From Pseudanabaena sp. FACHB-2040 (GTDB taxonomy: Bacteria > Cyanobacteriota > Cyanobacteriia > Phormidesmidales > Phormidesmidaceae): 64,000 nucleotides of DNA. Shown here piece by piece: positions 52,267 to 60,966 of the stretch. The translations under genes and the position numbers were made by a program. Numbering within the stretch: the first letter of the stretch is position 1; the number at the start of each line of letters is the position of its first letter. Under the pieces are notes generated by a model. That model worked only from the letters and a program-made list of their open reading frames with translations, was not told the DNA's origin and ran no database searches. The stretch covers positions 150,975 to 214,974 of the forward strand of contig NZ_JACJQO010000012.1 of the NCBI RefSeq assembly GCF_014696715.1, read 5' to 3'.

Positions 52267-52958
52267 GGCGTTTTCAGGAAGGTTGGCTGATCCTTGACTA
52301 CCGGCAGTTCAGGTATGGCATTCCTGATTAGGAAAGCAGACTGCCTGAGCATTTTGTGGGTCAAACCTGGGGTCTTGGTGAAAGACAACTGGTCAGACAC
52401 GTCGAAATCTCAGAGTCTCATCCGTAGGGCCGATGTAAACTGCAAATCCGTCTTTTCAGATTAGTTCTCAGGGTTTTGCACATCAATAGCGTTTCTACGG
52501 ATCTTGGATTGCAGCAAACAGACAAACAAAGTTGTAACAGCGTCAAAACCTTAACATACAGAAAATTTCAGTCAAGCCCCGGGGGGTTGTAGGGGAGTTT
52601 ATGGAGACGTCATCGAGAGCTTGGCTGTTTCCGCAAAACTTCATTGAATCTTTTAATTTGAATGGCTTGAGCATAGTGAAGTGTACGTTAACAAGCTACC
52701 TTGCAGACTTGCTTCACCGCTTCGCTATAGGGTGTTATGGGATAGCAGGGGGTAAGGTAGCGACTGCATTTGCTGAACCAGCTTTCTCAAAATCTTACCT
52801 TCTGCAAACTTCTCCGTAAATACCGGGAGGTTTTCACAAAGCTTAACAGAATCAGTAGCTCGTGCATAATCGCTTAGGTTGAGCACGCCTAGAAGAGGTC
52901 ATCAAAAAGCCTGAGAACTGTCGGCGGCTCTCAGGCAAAATTAAAGGTCTGTGCTTCG
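52267..52958. other. Long intergenic region upstream of sigF
   Basis: 692 nt separate sigF from the Spy-like gene. The right end holds the Spy terminator (52909-52936). Near 52580 the sequence CCCCGGGG forms a palindrome. A 72-codon frame at 52601-52819 lacks a ribosome site and a protein-like composition. I cannot see a tRNA or known small RNA, although the length leaves room for an sRNA. Confidence 0.4.
52909..52936 (-). terminator. Rho-independent terminator of the ECF-anti-sigma-Spy operon
   Basis: GCCTGAGA (52909-52916) and TCTCAGGC (52929-52936) pair perfectly. On the minus strand the stem is followed by TTTTTGATG. It lies 22 nt after the stop of the Spy-like gene, the last gene of that operon. 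Confidence 0.8.
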
Positions 52959-53522
52959 TTAACTGGTTGGGTTTTGGGGGGCGCGGTTGGAACCGGATTT
53001 GCCTTGCCTCTTCTGTGAGCGCCGCTGTTCGAGCATGTTCGCGAGTTCGGTGCGCTGCTCTGGGGTGAGCACTTCGCGAATTTGCAGCATGACTTCAAAG
53101 CGTTCTGCCCGCATCTGCTGTTCGAGGTTCATGAGGGTGCTGTGCCGCTGCCGGAGTTCGTCGGTAGAAGCGTTGCTGGCCATTAAACTTCGCAGTTCTT
53201 GATGACCTGCACGCATTTGCTCCCGCAGGGGCTGTAGGGTGGTGCGGGAAGACTCGCGAATGGTGCGAATTTGCGACAGCTGATCTTCGTTTAAGTCGAG
53301 CTGCTCGAAAACTTGATCAGGGTTGTCGCCTCTGCCAGGTCTAGACTTTCCTCCCGTGCCGGGCTGCCGGTTGCCGGAGCGATCGGCGATGAAGAGATCT
53401 AGTAGAGCTTCTGGGCGATTGGCTTCAGGTGCGGTGGCGTTGGCGGTTGTGAGGTAGCCTGCGGTTGAAACGAGGCATAGTGCGATCGCACCCAGTACTA
53501 CATTGCGTGACGTTGGTTTCAT
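52959..53522 (-). CDS. Spy/CpxP-like periplasmic protein
   Basis: A 187-residue exported protein. The N-terminus (NVVLGAIALCLVSTAGYL) is a signal or anchor. The rest is all-helical and strongly charged with LTXXQ-type motifs: LNEDQLSQIRTIRES and LTPEQRTELANMLEQRR. This is the Spy/CpxP/CnrX-like fold, whose members are periplasmic chaperones or metal sensors. Being 15 nt after the anti-sigma gene, it may sense stress for the sigma factor. Few histidines are present, so metal sensing is doubtful. Confidence 0.82.
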   Translation of the reverse strand: MKPTSRNVVLGAIALCLVSTAGYLTTANATAPEANRPEALLDLFIADRSGNRQPGTGGKSRPGRGDNPDQVFEQLDLNEDQLSQIRTIRESSRTTLQPLREQMRAGHQELRSLMASNASTDELRQRHSTLMNLEQQMRAERFEVMLQIREVLTPEQRTELANMLEQRRSQKRQGKSGSNRAPQNPTS

Positions 53523-53537
53523 GGTGACAATCTCTGT

Positions 53538-53924
53538 TTAATCGAGGGGGGAGTCGGCGTACATGGTCAGCAGCCAGCTGGCATCGGCAGCGCTTGCTTC
53601 TAGCGTGGGAATATCGGAGTAGGCTGAGCCGCCCCAGGTTTCGGCGACAAACAGCTCTAAGTCTTCCTGGTCAATCTCTGCCACCTGCGGCTGACGCGAG
53701 AAACGCACTGTGGCGTAGGCCAGCAGACAGGAGGCTAGCAGTGCCGAAATGCCTAGTTGTCTGCTCCAGAGCCGCCTCGGCAGGTGAGAAGACGAGGTCA
53801 CCTGTTGGGAGGTAGATAGCGAGGCCATCAGCTGATCCTCTAGGGTAGGGTCGGCGGCGGGCGGAGACGGGCGGTGCTGGCGCAGAAACTCGCTCAGTCT
53901 TTGGTCGGGGGAGGGCAATGTCAT
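53538..53924 (-). CDS. Probable membrane anti-sigma factor
   Basis: A 128-residue protein with a cytoplasmic N-terminus (about 1-50), one transmembrane helix (LGISALLASCLLAYATV) and an extracytoplasmic C-terminus (about 80-128; AETWGGSAYSDIPTLEASAADASWLLTMYAD). No zinc-binding HxxxCxxC motif is seen, so it would be a non-zinc anti-sigma factor of RseA or CnrY type. Function is inferred from position: its ATG overlaps the stop of the ECF sigma gene as ATGA. Confidence 0.72.
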   Translation of the reverse strand: MTLPSPDQRLSEFLRQHRPSPPAADPTLEDQLMASLSTSQQVTSSSHLPRRLWSRQLGISALLASCLLAYATVRFSRQPQVAEIDQEDLELFVAETWGGSAYSDIPTLEASAADASWLLTMYADSPLD

Positions 53925-54535
53925 GGCTGAACCCCTTCTTGCTCAAGGAACTGCCGCATGGCGGCGCGGGCATGAAACAGGCGAGATTTGACCGTGCCAG
54001 TGGGAATGGCTAGAATCACAGCCACCTCCTTTTGCGGGATTTGCTCTAGGTCATGGAGAACCAGAACGGCCTGGTGCTCTAGACTGAGAGACTGAAGCCC
54101 ACGCTGCACCAAATCTTGATAGTGGAGATGCATGATGTCGCTGGGCGCGTGGGTTGGCTCGGCAGTTTGCTTCAAAGACTCTAGCTGTTTGCGCTGCTTG
54201 GCCTGGCGCTGCCGCTGATCAGAAGCTACATTCCAGACGATGCGGTAGAGCCAGGTAGAAAACTGGGCCTGCTGCCGGAACCGGGGTAATCCTTTCCACG
54301 CCCTGAGAAATACCTCCTGCACCAGATCATCTAGTCCGTCTTCTCCACAGAGCTGAAAAAGGGTAGAGCGAACTTTGGCTTGATAACGCTGGTAGAGAAT
54401 TCGGTATGTTTGGGGATGGCCCGCTAAACATTGAGCAATGAGTGCTCGGTCGGAGGACGTATTAGTCAACTCTGAAGTAATCGCGGCCTCCGTAACGTTG
54501 GAAACTGCCTCTATCAAAGGACGTATATCCCTCAA
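53921..54535 (-). CDS. ECF sigma factor
   Basis: A 204-residue ECF-family RNA polymerase sigma factor. Region 2 (YRILYQRYQAKVRSTLFQLCGED, LDDLVQEVFLRAWKGL, FSTWLYRIVWNVASDQRRQ-like stretch) and region 4 (LEHQAVLVLHDLEQIPQKEVAVILAIPTGTVKSRL) are clear, and region 3 is absent. The first 30 residues are poorly conserved and a later start is possible. It overlaps the anti-sigma gene by four bases and forms an operon with it and the Spy-like gene. Confidence 0.92.
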   Translation of the reverse strand: MRDIRPLIEAVSNVTEAAITSELTNTSSDRALIAQCLAGHPQTYRILYQRYQAKVRSTLFQLCGEDGLDDLVQEVFLRAWKGLPRFRQQAQFSTWLYRIVWNVASDQRQRQAKQRKQLESLKQTAEPTHAPSDIMHLHYQDLVQRGLQSLSLEHQAVLVLHDLEQIPQKEVAVILAIPTGTVKSRLFHARAAMRQFLEQEGVQP

Positions 54536-54680
54536 GCCTGCTCCATATTTTTAGACCTTGAATTGGGGAAAATGGTTCAATCTGCGGTTCAATCTGCAGG
54601 AAAAATTTTCTGAGATCTGGCCATGAGCTTTGGATGTGGGCGTGTCGGTCTGTTTGAAAGGGTTAGCAGGAGCATTTGAC

Positions 54681-55271
54681 GTGAACCAGGAGATTGCAGT
54701 TCAGGTATTTGCGGCTTACCGTCAAATGGATACTGAGACGGCGGCTCTACGCGCTGAAACTGGGCTGCACTGTCCTCCTGGGTGTGGTCGCTGCTGTGAA
54801 AACCCTCAGATTGAGGCGACTCCCCTGGAGATGTTGCCGGCAGCGCTAGAGCTCATCCAGCGTGGGGAGGCCGAGTACTGGCTAGCGCAAGCCGGCCTGC
54901 TCAGCAACTGTGCTTTTTATGAAGCTAGCCCAACTGTGCCGGGACACGGGCGCTGCCAGATGTATGACTGGCGGCCTTCTCTCTGTCGCCTGTTTGGTTA
55001 TGCTGCAGCGAACGGCAAGGGCGGAGAGCCGGTGCTGGCTGCCTGCTCCTGGCACGAAGCGGTGATGCCAGAAATTTTAGGGGGGGTGAGGGATGCGATC
55101 GCAACCGGCTTCCCCATCCCTAAATTTTCAGACTGGCAGGCTCGCATCGCCAGCTTTGATCCCTATTGGGGCTACCAACGGATGCCGATAAATCAGGCCC
55201 TTCAGGTAGCTCTAGAGCGGGCTGGGCTGGCTTTGGCCTACGAGCAGGAGTCTTCTGCATCGCCGGACTAG
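54681..55271 (+). CDS. YkgJ-family cysteine cluster protein
   Basis: A 196-residue protein with the CxxxCxxCC-type cluster CPPGCGRCCENP near residue 30 and CRLFGY after DWRPSL, likely binding zinc or Fe-S. The family has no proven general role. I start at GTG 54681, eight bases after AGGAG; the frame can be read back to 54630. It diverges from the ECF sigma operon and its stop shares CTAG with the stop of convergent mtnA. Confidence 0.85.
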   Translation: MNQEIAVQVFAAYRQMDTETAALRAETGLHCPPGCGRCCENPQIEATPLEMLPAALELIQRGEAEYWLAQAGLLSNCAFYEASPTVPGHGRCQMYDWRPSLCRLFGYAAANGKGGEPVLAACSWHEAVMPEILGGVRDAIATGFPIPKFSDWQARIASFDPYWGYQRMPINQALQVALERAGLALAYEQESSASPD

Positions 55272-56326
55272 GCGCTGTAAGACAGCTGCAGATTTTCTAT
55301 GTAGGGCGGACGAATGATGCCACGCTCCGTGATGAGCCCGGTTACCAGGGTATGGGGAGTGACATCAAAGGCCGGGTTTCTAACCGAGATATTTGGGGGG
55401 GCCGTACGTCGCAGACCAAAGTGGGTTACCTCGTCTTCCGAGCGTTCTTCGATCACGATTGATTGGCCCTCAGCCGTAGCAAAATCAATTGTGGAGTAGG
55501 GACAGGCTACATAAAACGGAATCTGGAAATACTGGGCCAGGATAGCGACCCCCAGAGTCCCAATCTTATTAGCGACATCACCGTTGGCAGCGACTCGATC
55601 GGTGCCAACAATTACCAGGTCAATCAGCCCCTGACTCATCATGTGAGCGGCCATGTTGTCGCAAATCAGCGTGACATCGATGCCGGACTGCTGTAGTTCC
55701 CAACTGGTAAGCCGGGCTCCTTGCAAGAGCGGGCGAGTTTCGTCGGCATAAACCTTAAATCGAATCCCGCGCTCATGGGCCAGATAGAGAGGGGACAGAG
55801 CCGTGCCCAACTCCGAGGTCGCTAAGGCCCCAGCATTGCAGTGGGTCAACACGCCCATGCCACCTTTGATCAGCGGCAGTCCGTGCTCGCCAATGCGGCG
55901 ACAGAGCTGACGGTCTTCGTTATGAATCTGCACTGCCTCTTGCTCCAAGGCTTCCTGCAGTTCAGGCACCGGCAGGTGAGACAGCGCTTGGGCTTTTTTG
56001 ACAATGCGGGTGAGCGCCCAGCGTAGGTTGACTGCTGTAGGTCGGGCGCTGTCGAGATAGTTCGCCTGGCGTTCTAGTTCGGCCAAAAATTCTGAAATCG
56101 GCAGTTGAGTTTGCGGCTTGACGGCCATTACCAAACCATAGGCACCAGCAATGCCGATGGCCGGGGCTCCCCGCACCTTGAGCTGCTTAATCGAGTCCCA
56201 AACCTGCTCTACGGTTTCCTGCTTTTCGGTGACGGTCGTTAGCGGCAGTTGGGTCTGGTCTAGGAGAAAGAGCTCTCCATCTTGCCAAAGAACGGGCTCG
56301 GGCGGCTTGAGCTGGGCGACAGGCAT
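55268..56326 (-). CDS. mtnA: S-methyl-5-thioribose-1-phosphate isomerase
   Basis: A 352-residue MtnA, which converts methylthioribose-1-phosphate to methylthioribulose-1-phosphate in the methionine salvage pathway. RGAPAIGIAGAYG binds the phosphate. LTHCNAGALAT has the catalytic Cys, and IVGTDRVAANGDVANKIGT the catalytic Asp. No other salvage gene is close by. It converges on the YkgJ gene. Confidence 0.94.
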   Translation of the reverse strand: MPVAQLKPPEPVLWQDGELFLLDQTQLPLTTVTEKQETVEQVWDSIKQLKVRGAPAIGIAGAYGLVMAVKPQTQLPISEFLAELERQANYLDSARPTAVNLRWALTRIVKKAQALSHLPVPELQEALEQEAVQIHNEDRQLCRRIGEHGLPLIKGGMGVLTHCNAGALATSELGTALSPLYLAHERGIRFKVYADETRPLLQGARLTSWELQQSGIDVTLICDNMAAHMMSQGLIDLVIVGTDRVAANGDVANKIGTLGVAILAQYFQIPFYVACPYSTIDFATAEGQSIVIEERSEDEVTHFGLRRTAPPNISVRNPAFDVTPHTLVTGLITERGIIRPPYIENLQLSYSA

Positions 56327-56460
56327 GGCAGTAGCAAGTAATTCGGTCCTTCATCATGGTAGCGGTCCGCTGAGCGGCTGCGGGGGTGAGGGCATCCCTC
56401 ATCAGCCCCCGCTTTCTCCAACTGCCGCTTACAATCCAAAAGCGCGTCTAGAGAAGATTT

Positions 56461-57504
56461 ATGCCCCCCTTTCTGCCGCCCTGGTTCTTGAGTAACGGTG
56501 TCTTGATGACGGTCTATGTAGCCAGGATAGCTAATCATCTCTGGCAGCGATACACCCTAGACCCAGAGCCTATTTATCAAAGCCATCGGTTTACCGGAGC
56601 AGGGGACGTACCACTTTTTGGCATTACAGCAACTCCCAATCAGCCCAAGGGCACGATCATCGGCACCTACGGCATTACGGGGGATTTGGAGGACCAGTGG
56701 TTTTTGAGGATTTTGGGCCGTAAGGCATTTGCCCATCAGTATGCTGTCTTGCTGTTTGACTGGCGGGCGCACGGAAAAACGGCTGAGCTGTCTCCTACCC
56801 TGACCTCTGACGGAATTTATGAAGGGGATGATTTTGTCCACCTAGCGGCCCAGGCGAAGGCGCTAGGATGTCCACCCCCGTTCTGGTTTACGGGATTTTC
56901 GCTGGGGGGACAGCTGGCTTTGTGGGGCATAAAAGCAGCTTCAGCATTGGCACCCAGCCTAGGGCTAGCTGCAGATGACATTGGTGGGGGAGCTGTAATT
57001 TGCCCTAGCCTGGACTCGGCTCGTTCTTTGCAGTATTTGATGGCGCACCCAGTAGGGCGGTATTTGGAGCGTGCGATCGCAAACCAGCTGCAAATCCTGG
57101 CCCAAAAGATTCAGACTTACCATCCTCAGGCGCTTGATCCAGAGGCCATTCGCCGGGCCGACAGCATTTGGGGCTTTGACCAAGAGCTGGTCATTCCTCG
57201 ACTGGGCTTTGAGACAGTGGAGGACTACTACGCTGCCAGTTCTCCACTGCCGCTGCTGCCCCATCTGCAAAAGCCAACACTGATTCTCTACGCTGCTGAC
57301 GATCCGCTCTTTGATCCGACGCTAGTAAAGGACCTAGAAACCGCCTGCAGCGGAAACCCCGTCATTGACCTGCGGCTGACCCAGCACGGCGGCCATGTCG
57401 GCTATATCAGCAGCCGTCGCGGCCAGCAGCTAGCCCAAGATCCCGATCCCTGGTGGGCCTGGAACCGGGTGCTGGAGTGGATTGAGTCAGGGCCTAAGCC
57501 GTAA
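56461..57504 (+). CDS. Alpha/beta hydrolase, YheT-like
   Basis: A 347-residue hydrolase. The nucleophile elbow is TGFSLGGQLALWG (GxSxG), and the catalytic Asp and His are probably in YAADDPLFDPT and TQHGGHVGYIS. The lid layout resembles YheT/abhydrolase-1 esterases of unknown substrate. ATG 56461 has weak GAGAAG before it; ATG 56506 is the alternative. It overlaps the end of convergent map by 11 bases. Confidence 0.85.
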   Translation: MPPFLPPWFLSNGVLMTVYVARIANHLWQRYTLDPEPIYQSHRFTGAGDVPLFGITATPNQPKGTIIGTYGITGDLEDQWFLRILGRKAFAHQYAVLLFDWRAHGKTAELSPTLTSDGIYEGDDFVHLAAQAKALGCPPPFWFTGFSLGGQLALWGIKAASALAPSLGLAADDIGGGAVICPSLDSARSLQYLMAHPVGRYLERAIANQLQILAQKIQTYHPQALDPEAIRRADSIWGFDQELVIPRLGFETVEDYYAASSPLPLLPHLQKPTLILYAADDPLFDPTLVKDLETACSGNPVIDLRLTQHGGHVGYISSRRGQQLAQDPDPWWAWNRVLEWIESGPKP

Positions 57505-58285
57505 CCTTAGCCGGGGAAAGGGTGAGGACTTCCACGCCATCGCGGGTCACTGCTATGGTGTGCTCAAACTGAGCCGTGAGCTGGCGGTCGGCAGTAACAG
57601 CAGTCCAGCCATCAGCTAGCACTTCAACCTCGTAGGTGCCCACATTGATCATCGGCTCAATGGTGAAGACCATGCCAGGACGCAGCTTCTTGCCCTTGCC
57701 TCGAACACCGTAATGGGGCACCTGCGGAGCCGCGTGAAAAATACGGTGAACGCCGTGACCAACAAAATCGCGGACGACTGAAAATCCCTGAGCTTCGGCA
57801 TATTCTTGAATAGCGGCTCCGATATCGCCAATGCGGGCCCCCGGTTTGACCTCCCGGATGGCGCGCCAGAGACATTCTTCGGTAACTTCTACCAGCTTTT
57901 TGGCTACAGGAGACGGTTCGCCGACAAAAAACATGCGAGAGGTATCGCCGTAGTAGCCGTCCAAAATAGGGGTGACATCGATGTTGACGATGTCACCATC
58001 TTTAAGCACCTGCTCTGCGCTGGGAATACCGTGGCAGACAACTTCATTGATGCTGGTGCAGATAGATTTGGGAAAGCCGTGATAGCCCAGGGGCGCACTC
58101 TTGGCCCCGTGAGCCTGGGTCCAGCGCTCGGCCTCGTCATTGAGCTCTAGCGTGCTGACGCCTGGCTTGACCAGGGGAGCCAGATGCTCCAGCAACTCGG
58201 CGGCCAACTGGCAGGCCCGCCGCATTTTTTCTAGCTCCCGTTCAGAGAGCAGAGTGATGACTTCTGGTTGCGGCTGTTGTTCCAC
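57494..58285 (-). CDS. map: Methionine aminopeptidase, type I
   Basis: A 263-residue MetAP that removes the initiator Met from nascent proteins. The metal ligands are visible: Asp in VNIDVTPILDGYYGDTSRM, His in GHGVHRIFHAAP, and Glu in FTIEPMIN and AQFEHTI. Its start overlaps the end of the upstream unknown gene by 44 bases, so they are in one operon with the Fe-S aldo/keto reductase. Confidence 0.95.
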   Translation of the reverse strand: MEQQPQPEVITLLSERELEKMRRACQLAAELLEHLAPLVKPGVSTLELNDEAERWTQAHGAKSAPLGYHGFPKSICTSINEVVCHGIPSAEQVLKDGDIVNIDVTPILDGYYGDTSRMFFVGEPSPVAKKLVEVTEECLWRAIREVKPGARIGDIGAAIQEYAEAQGFSVVRDFVGHGVHRIFHAAPQVPHYGVRGKGKKLRPGMVFTIEPMINVGTYEVEVLADGWTAVTADRQLTAQFEHTIAVTRDGVEVLTLSPAKVTA

Positions 58286-58943
58286 GTCTGGTGTCGGGTA
58301 GTGTGTGTGATGCTATTTCTACTGTAATCGCCTCAGCTGTAATCGCCTCAGCGATGCTTTGAACATCTGCCTGGGCTGTGTGCAGCTCAAAGCGAGGGTG
58401 CCCTAGCCAGGGATGGTGCCAAACTAGTATAGCTTTTTGCTGTAGACGGGCCGGAACAGCACAGTGTAGGGGCAGGTCTTCCAGACGGTAAATTGGTTTA
58501 GTAGTGGCCAAGTAATGCAGGCAGGCCTGGGCCAGTTTCTCAGAGAGCACCAGCGTTGCCATCCGATCAGAGGCAGGGGTGGCCTGCCGCTTTTGAGGTG
58601 GCCTTTGAAAGGGATTACACTGGCGCACCCATACATTTAGATTCATTTCTTCAATGGCGAGATCGAATTCGTGGTCGCGAGACAGGGCAACTCGAAAATT
58701 GTTCTCGCATAGCCTGAGCACTGAGCAGGCATGAGCATTGAAGCTAGATTCGAGCGATTGAAAAGGGGCCAGCTCACTGACCCTATTTCCAAACAGGTTG
58801 CGGGCTGCCTGCAGACCATTGGCTCCAGCAAAATCCCAAAGGTAATATCCTGGCGGATCAATTACAACAGTCACAAGCCTATTCCCAGTGTTTTCTCTAA
58901 TCCTAAAAAAACTGCCGGTTTTGGGCTGTTCCTTTAGTAGCAA
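58242..58943 (-). CDS. Unknown protein in the map operon
   Basis: A 233-residue frame from a TTG directly after the stop of the aldo/keto reductase gene; its true start may be later. It contains a conserved-looking region with DPPGYYLWDFAGANGL and ends with LGHPRFELHTAQADVQ. A tandem repeat, ITAEAITAEAIT-like, is seen near residue 205. I do not recognise a family. Position between two genes on one strand with a 44-base overlap into map suggests it is real and co-transcribed. Confidence 0.55.
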   Translation of the reverse strand: MLLKEQPKTGSFFRIRENTGNRLVTVVIDPPGYYLWDFAGANGLQAARNLFGNRVSELAPFQSLESSFNAHACSVLRLCENNFRVALSRDHEFDLAIEEMNLNVWVRQCNPFQRPPQKRQATPASDRMATLVLSEKLAQACLHYLATTKPIYRLEDLPLHCAVPARLQQKAILVWHHPWLGHPRFELHTAQADVQSIAEAITAEAITVEIASHTLPDTRRGTTAATRSHHSAL

Positions 58944-60068
58944 TTATCCCCAAAGTCGCTTTCGATCTGGCCCTTTAAGGCGGTCGTGGGTATCTCTCAG
59001 CAGACTCGGAATGTCTAGTTGTTCGGGGCAGCGGGGCAGGCAGTCGCCACAGTCAGTGCAGCGGTTAGCTTTGGTGCCGGGAAACCAGTGCCCAGCGTTT
59101 TCAAACATACGGTAGCGGTATTGGCCAAAGGTGCTCATGTCGTAGGCGACTGCCAGATTGCGCAGCCTTAGCACTTCCGGGATGTGAATCTCTTCGGGAC
59201 AAGGGAGGCATTGGTAGCACTGGCTGCAGCGATCGCTGCCCAGCGTTGTTTGAAGGTGCTGCTCCAAGCGTTCTAAGGCGGCAGTTTCGCTGGGGGTGAG
59301 GGGACTGTCATCAACGTTGGATAGGGGCCAGTCTAGCTCCTCTGGGCTAGCAGGCCCAACGCTGAGGGTGGTTACTCTAGGGTCGCTCAGCAGCCACCGA
59401 TAAGTGAGGTGCAGGGGCTCGCAGGGGTGGCACAAACTATGGAGCTGGGCGGGCGGGGTATAGAGCAAGCCGCCCTTATCCGCTGGGGAAATGATGAAAA
59501 CGCCCATGTCTTTTGTCTCGGCCAGATCAATTACGGCAGCATGACGCTGGAAGAAGTAGTAGTAGTGCAGATTGACGAATTCAAAAAGGTTGGTGTGAAT
59601 AGTGGCTTCGATAACTTCTCGGAATCCGTGGGTGGAGAAGCCGACATGGCGAATTTGGCCTGCGGCGACTGCTGCTCGAACAGCAGCCATGCAGCCTTTA
59701 GGTGCTTTGACCCAATCTAGGTGCTCCCAGGTGTTGATGCCATGAACGGCCAAACAGTCTAAGTAGTCGAGCTGGAGCCGCTCCAAAGACTCGCTGATCT
59801 GCTGGGCCATTGTCTCGGCATCGGGGGTGGGGGAAATTTTGGTAGTGATCACTAGCTTGGAGCGATCGCACCCCAACTGCTTCAAGGCCTCTCCCAGCCG
59901 CCGCTCGCTGTCGCCGTAGCCCCGCGCCGTTTCTAGGTGGTTAATGCCTTTCTCCAAGGCGCTGCTGACGGTGTCTTGGAACGTCTCTAGCGACGCTAGC
60001 GATCGCATTGTACCCAGAGAAAAAACTGAGAGTGAGAGGTTGGTCTTACCAAAGCGACGGTACTGCAT
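58944..60068 (-). CDS. Aldo/keto reductase with 4Fe-4S ferredoxin-like domain
   Basis: A 374-residue two-domain protein. Residues 1-270 are an aldo/keto reductase barrel with ETARGYGDSE (Tyr), VITTKISP (Lys) and CLAVHGIN (His). Residues about 290-370 carry two cysteine clusters, CSQCYQCLPCP and CTDCGDCLPRCP, each of a 4Fe-4S type. This fusion occurs in many bacteria and points to reduction driven by ferredoxin or linked to it. The substrate is unknown. It starts the operon with map. Confidence 0.9.
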   Translation of the reverse strand: MQYRRFGKTNLSLSVFSLGTMRSLASLETFQDTVSSALEKGINHLETARGYGDSERRLGEALKQLGCDRSKLVITTKISPTPDAETMAQQISESLERLQLDYLDCLAVHGINTWEHLDWVKAPKGCMAAVRAAVAAGQIRHVGFSTHGFREVIEATIHTNLFEFVNLHYYYFFQRHAAVIDLAETKDMGVFIISPADKGGLLYTPPAQLHSLCHPCEPLHLTYRWLLSDPRVTTLSVGPASPEELDWPLSNVDDSPLTPSETAALERLEQHLQTTLGSDRCSQCYQCLPCPEEIHIPEVLRLRNLAVAYDMSTFGQYRYRMFENAGHWFPGTKANRCTDCGDCLPRCPEQLDIPSLLRDTHDRLKGPDRKRLWG

Positions 60069-60172
60069 TGGGGCTTACGCTCAAAACTAAAGTAGGGATG
60101 ACACGTCTGCCACCCCTACCTGAATCTAGGAAAAAGTCTAGGGAAAAATGAACCTATGGGAACTCTAAAGCG

Positions 60173-60676
60173 CTAGGAGTCGTTGTTCCTGGGCTGTCCC
60201 CGCTGGGCAAAATCAGAGGGGTTGATGCTGGAGAGGAAGTCGTGAAAGGCGCGCTTCTCAGCTTCGTCGGCATCTCGGTCAACCGGGATGGAGGCATCGG
60301 CAATAACTTCCTCCATCACCCAGATGGGAGCATCGACCCGTAGGGCAATTGCGATCGCATCGCTAGGTCGAGCATCGATTTCCTTCTTATTCTCCCCTTG
60401 AGCCAGGGTCAGCAGGGCATAGAAGGTATTGTCCCGCAGGGAGTGAATCACGACCCGCTCCAAGGCCATATCCCATTCGTCCATCATGCTGACAAACAAG
60501 TCGTGGGTTAACGGACGGGGAGAGGTTTGGTTTTCCAGGGCGCTGATGATGGACTTCGCCTGATCTGGTCCAATGTAGATGGGCAGGGCTCGCCGGTCAG
60601 CCGTGTCTCGCAGCAACACGACTGGACTTCGCGAGACCGCATCCAGGGCAATTCCGGCGACTTTCATCTCAATCAT
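60173..60676 (-). CDS. Bifunctional nuclease family protein
   Basis: A 167-residue protein of the DUF151/bifunctional nuclease family. MIEMKVAGIALDAVSRSPVV, LPIYIGPDQAKSIISALE and DARPSDAIAIALRVDAPIWV are the conserved core, and a DnaJ-independent acidic C-terminus follows. Plant homologues have RNase and DNase activity; the bacterial role is unclear. It stands alone between the aldo/keto reductase and ribE. Confidence 0.9.
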   Translation of the reverse strand: MIEMKVAGIALDAVSRSPVVLLRDTADRRALPIYIGPDQAKSIISALENQTSPRPLTHDLFVSMMDEWDMALERVVIHSLRDNTFYALLTLAQGENKKEIDARPSDAIAIALRVDAPIWVMEEVIADASIPVDRDADEAEKRAFHDFLSSINPSDFAQRGQPRNNDS

Positions 60677-60966
60677 GGGCTTGGCCTCTTGAATCCACTA
60701 CGCAGGGGTTCGTTGGATTTACGCGATAAACTGGACAGTTGATAAGCCGGTATAAACCTGCTGCCAGGTGAGAAGCGTACCGCACCGGATGCAGCCCAGT
60801 ATTTACTCCTCCAAGCCCGAGCCGTATCATCTTGTACTACTAAGCTAACTGTCTGAACAGGCAGAACGGGTATCTCAAACAAAAAAATTATTGCTTCAAG
60901 TATGCCCCGAACTGACCGCAGTTGGGCACTACTCTCCTTGAGAATTTCATTAAGGCATCAAGAAAC

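Noticed and set aside
52601..52819. A 72-codon frame in the spacer upstream of sigF
   Set aside because: No ribosome site, no domain-like pattern, and it lies in low-constraint sequence.
60673..60882. A 69-codon frame ending at the start of the bifunctional nuclease gene with an ATGA overlap
   Set aside because: The start would be a TTG without a ribosome site and the composition looks random; the overlap is likely chance.
60677..60966. An FMN riboswitch before ribE
   Set aside because: None of the conserved RFN-element blocks could be seen in the 290-nt upstream region.
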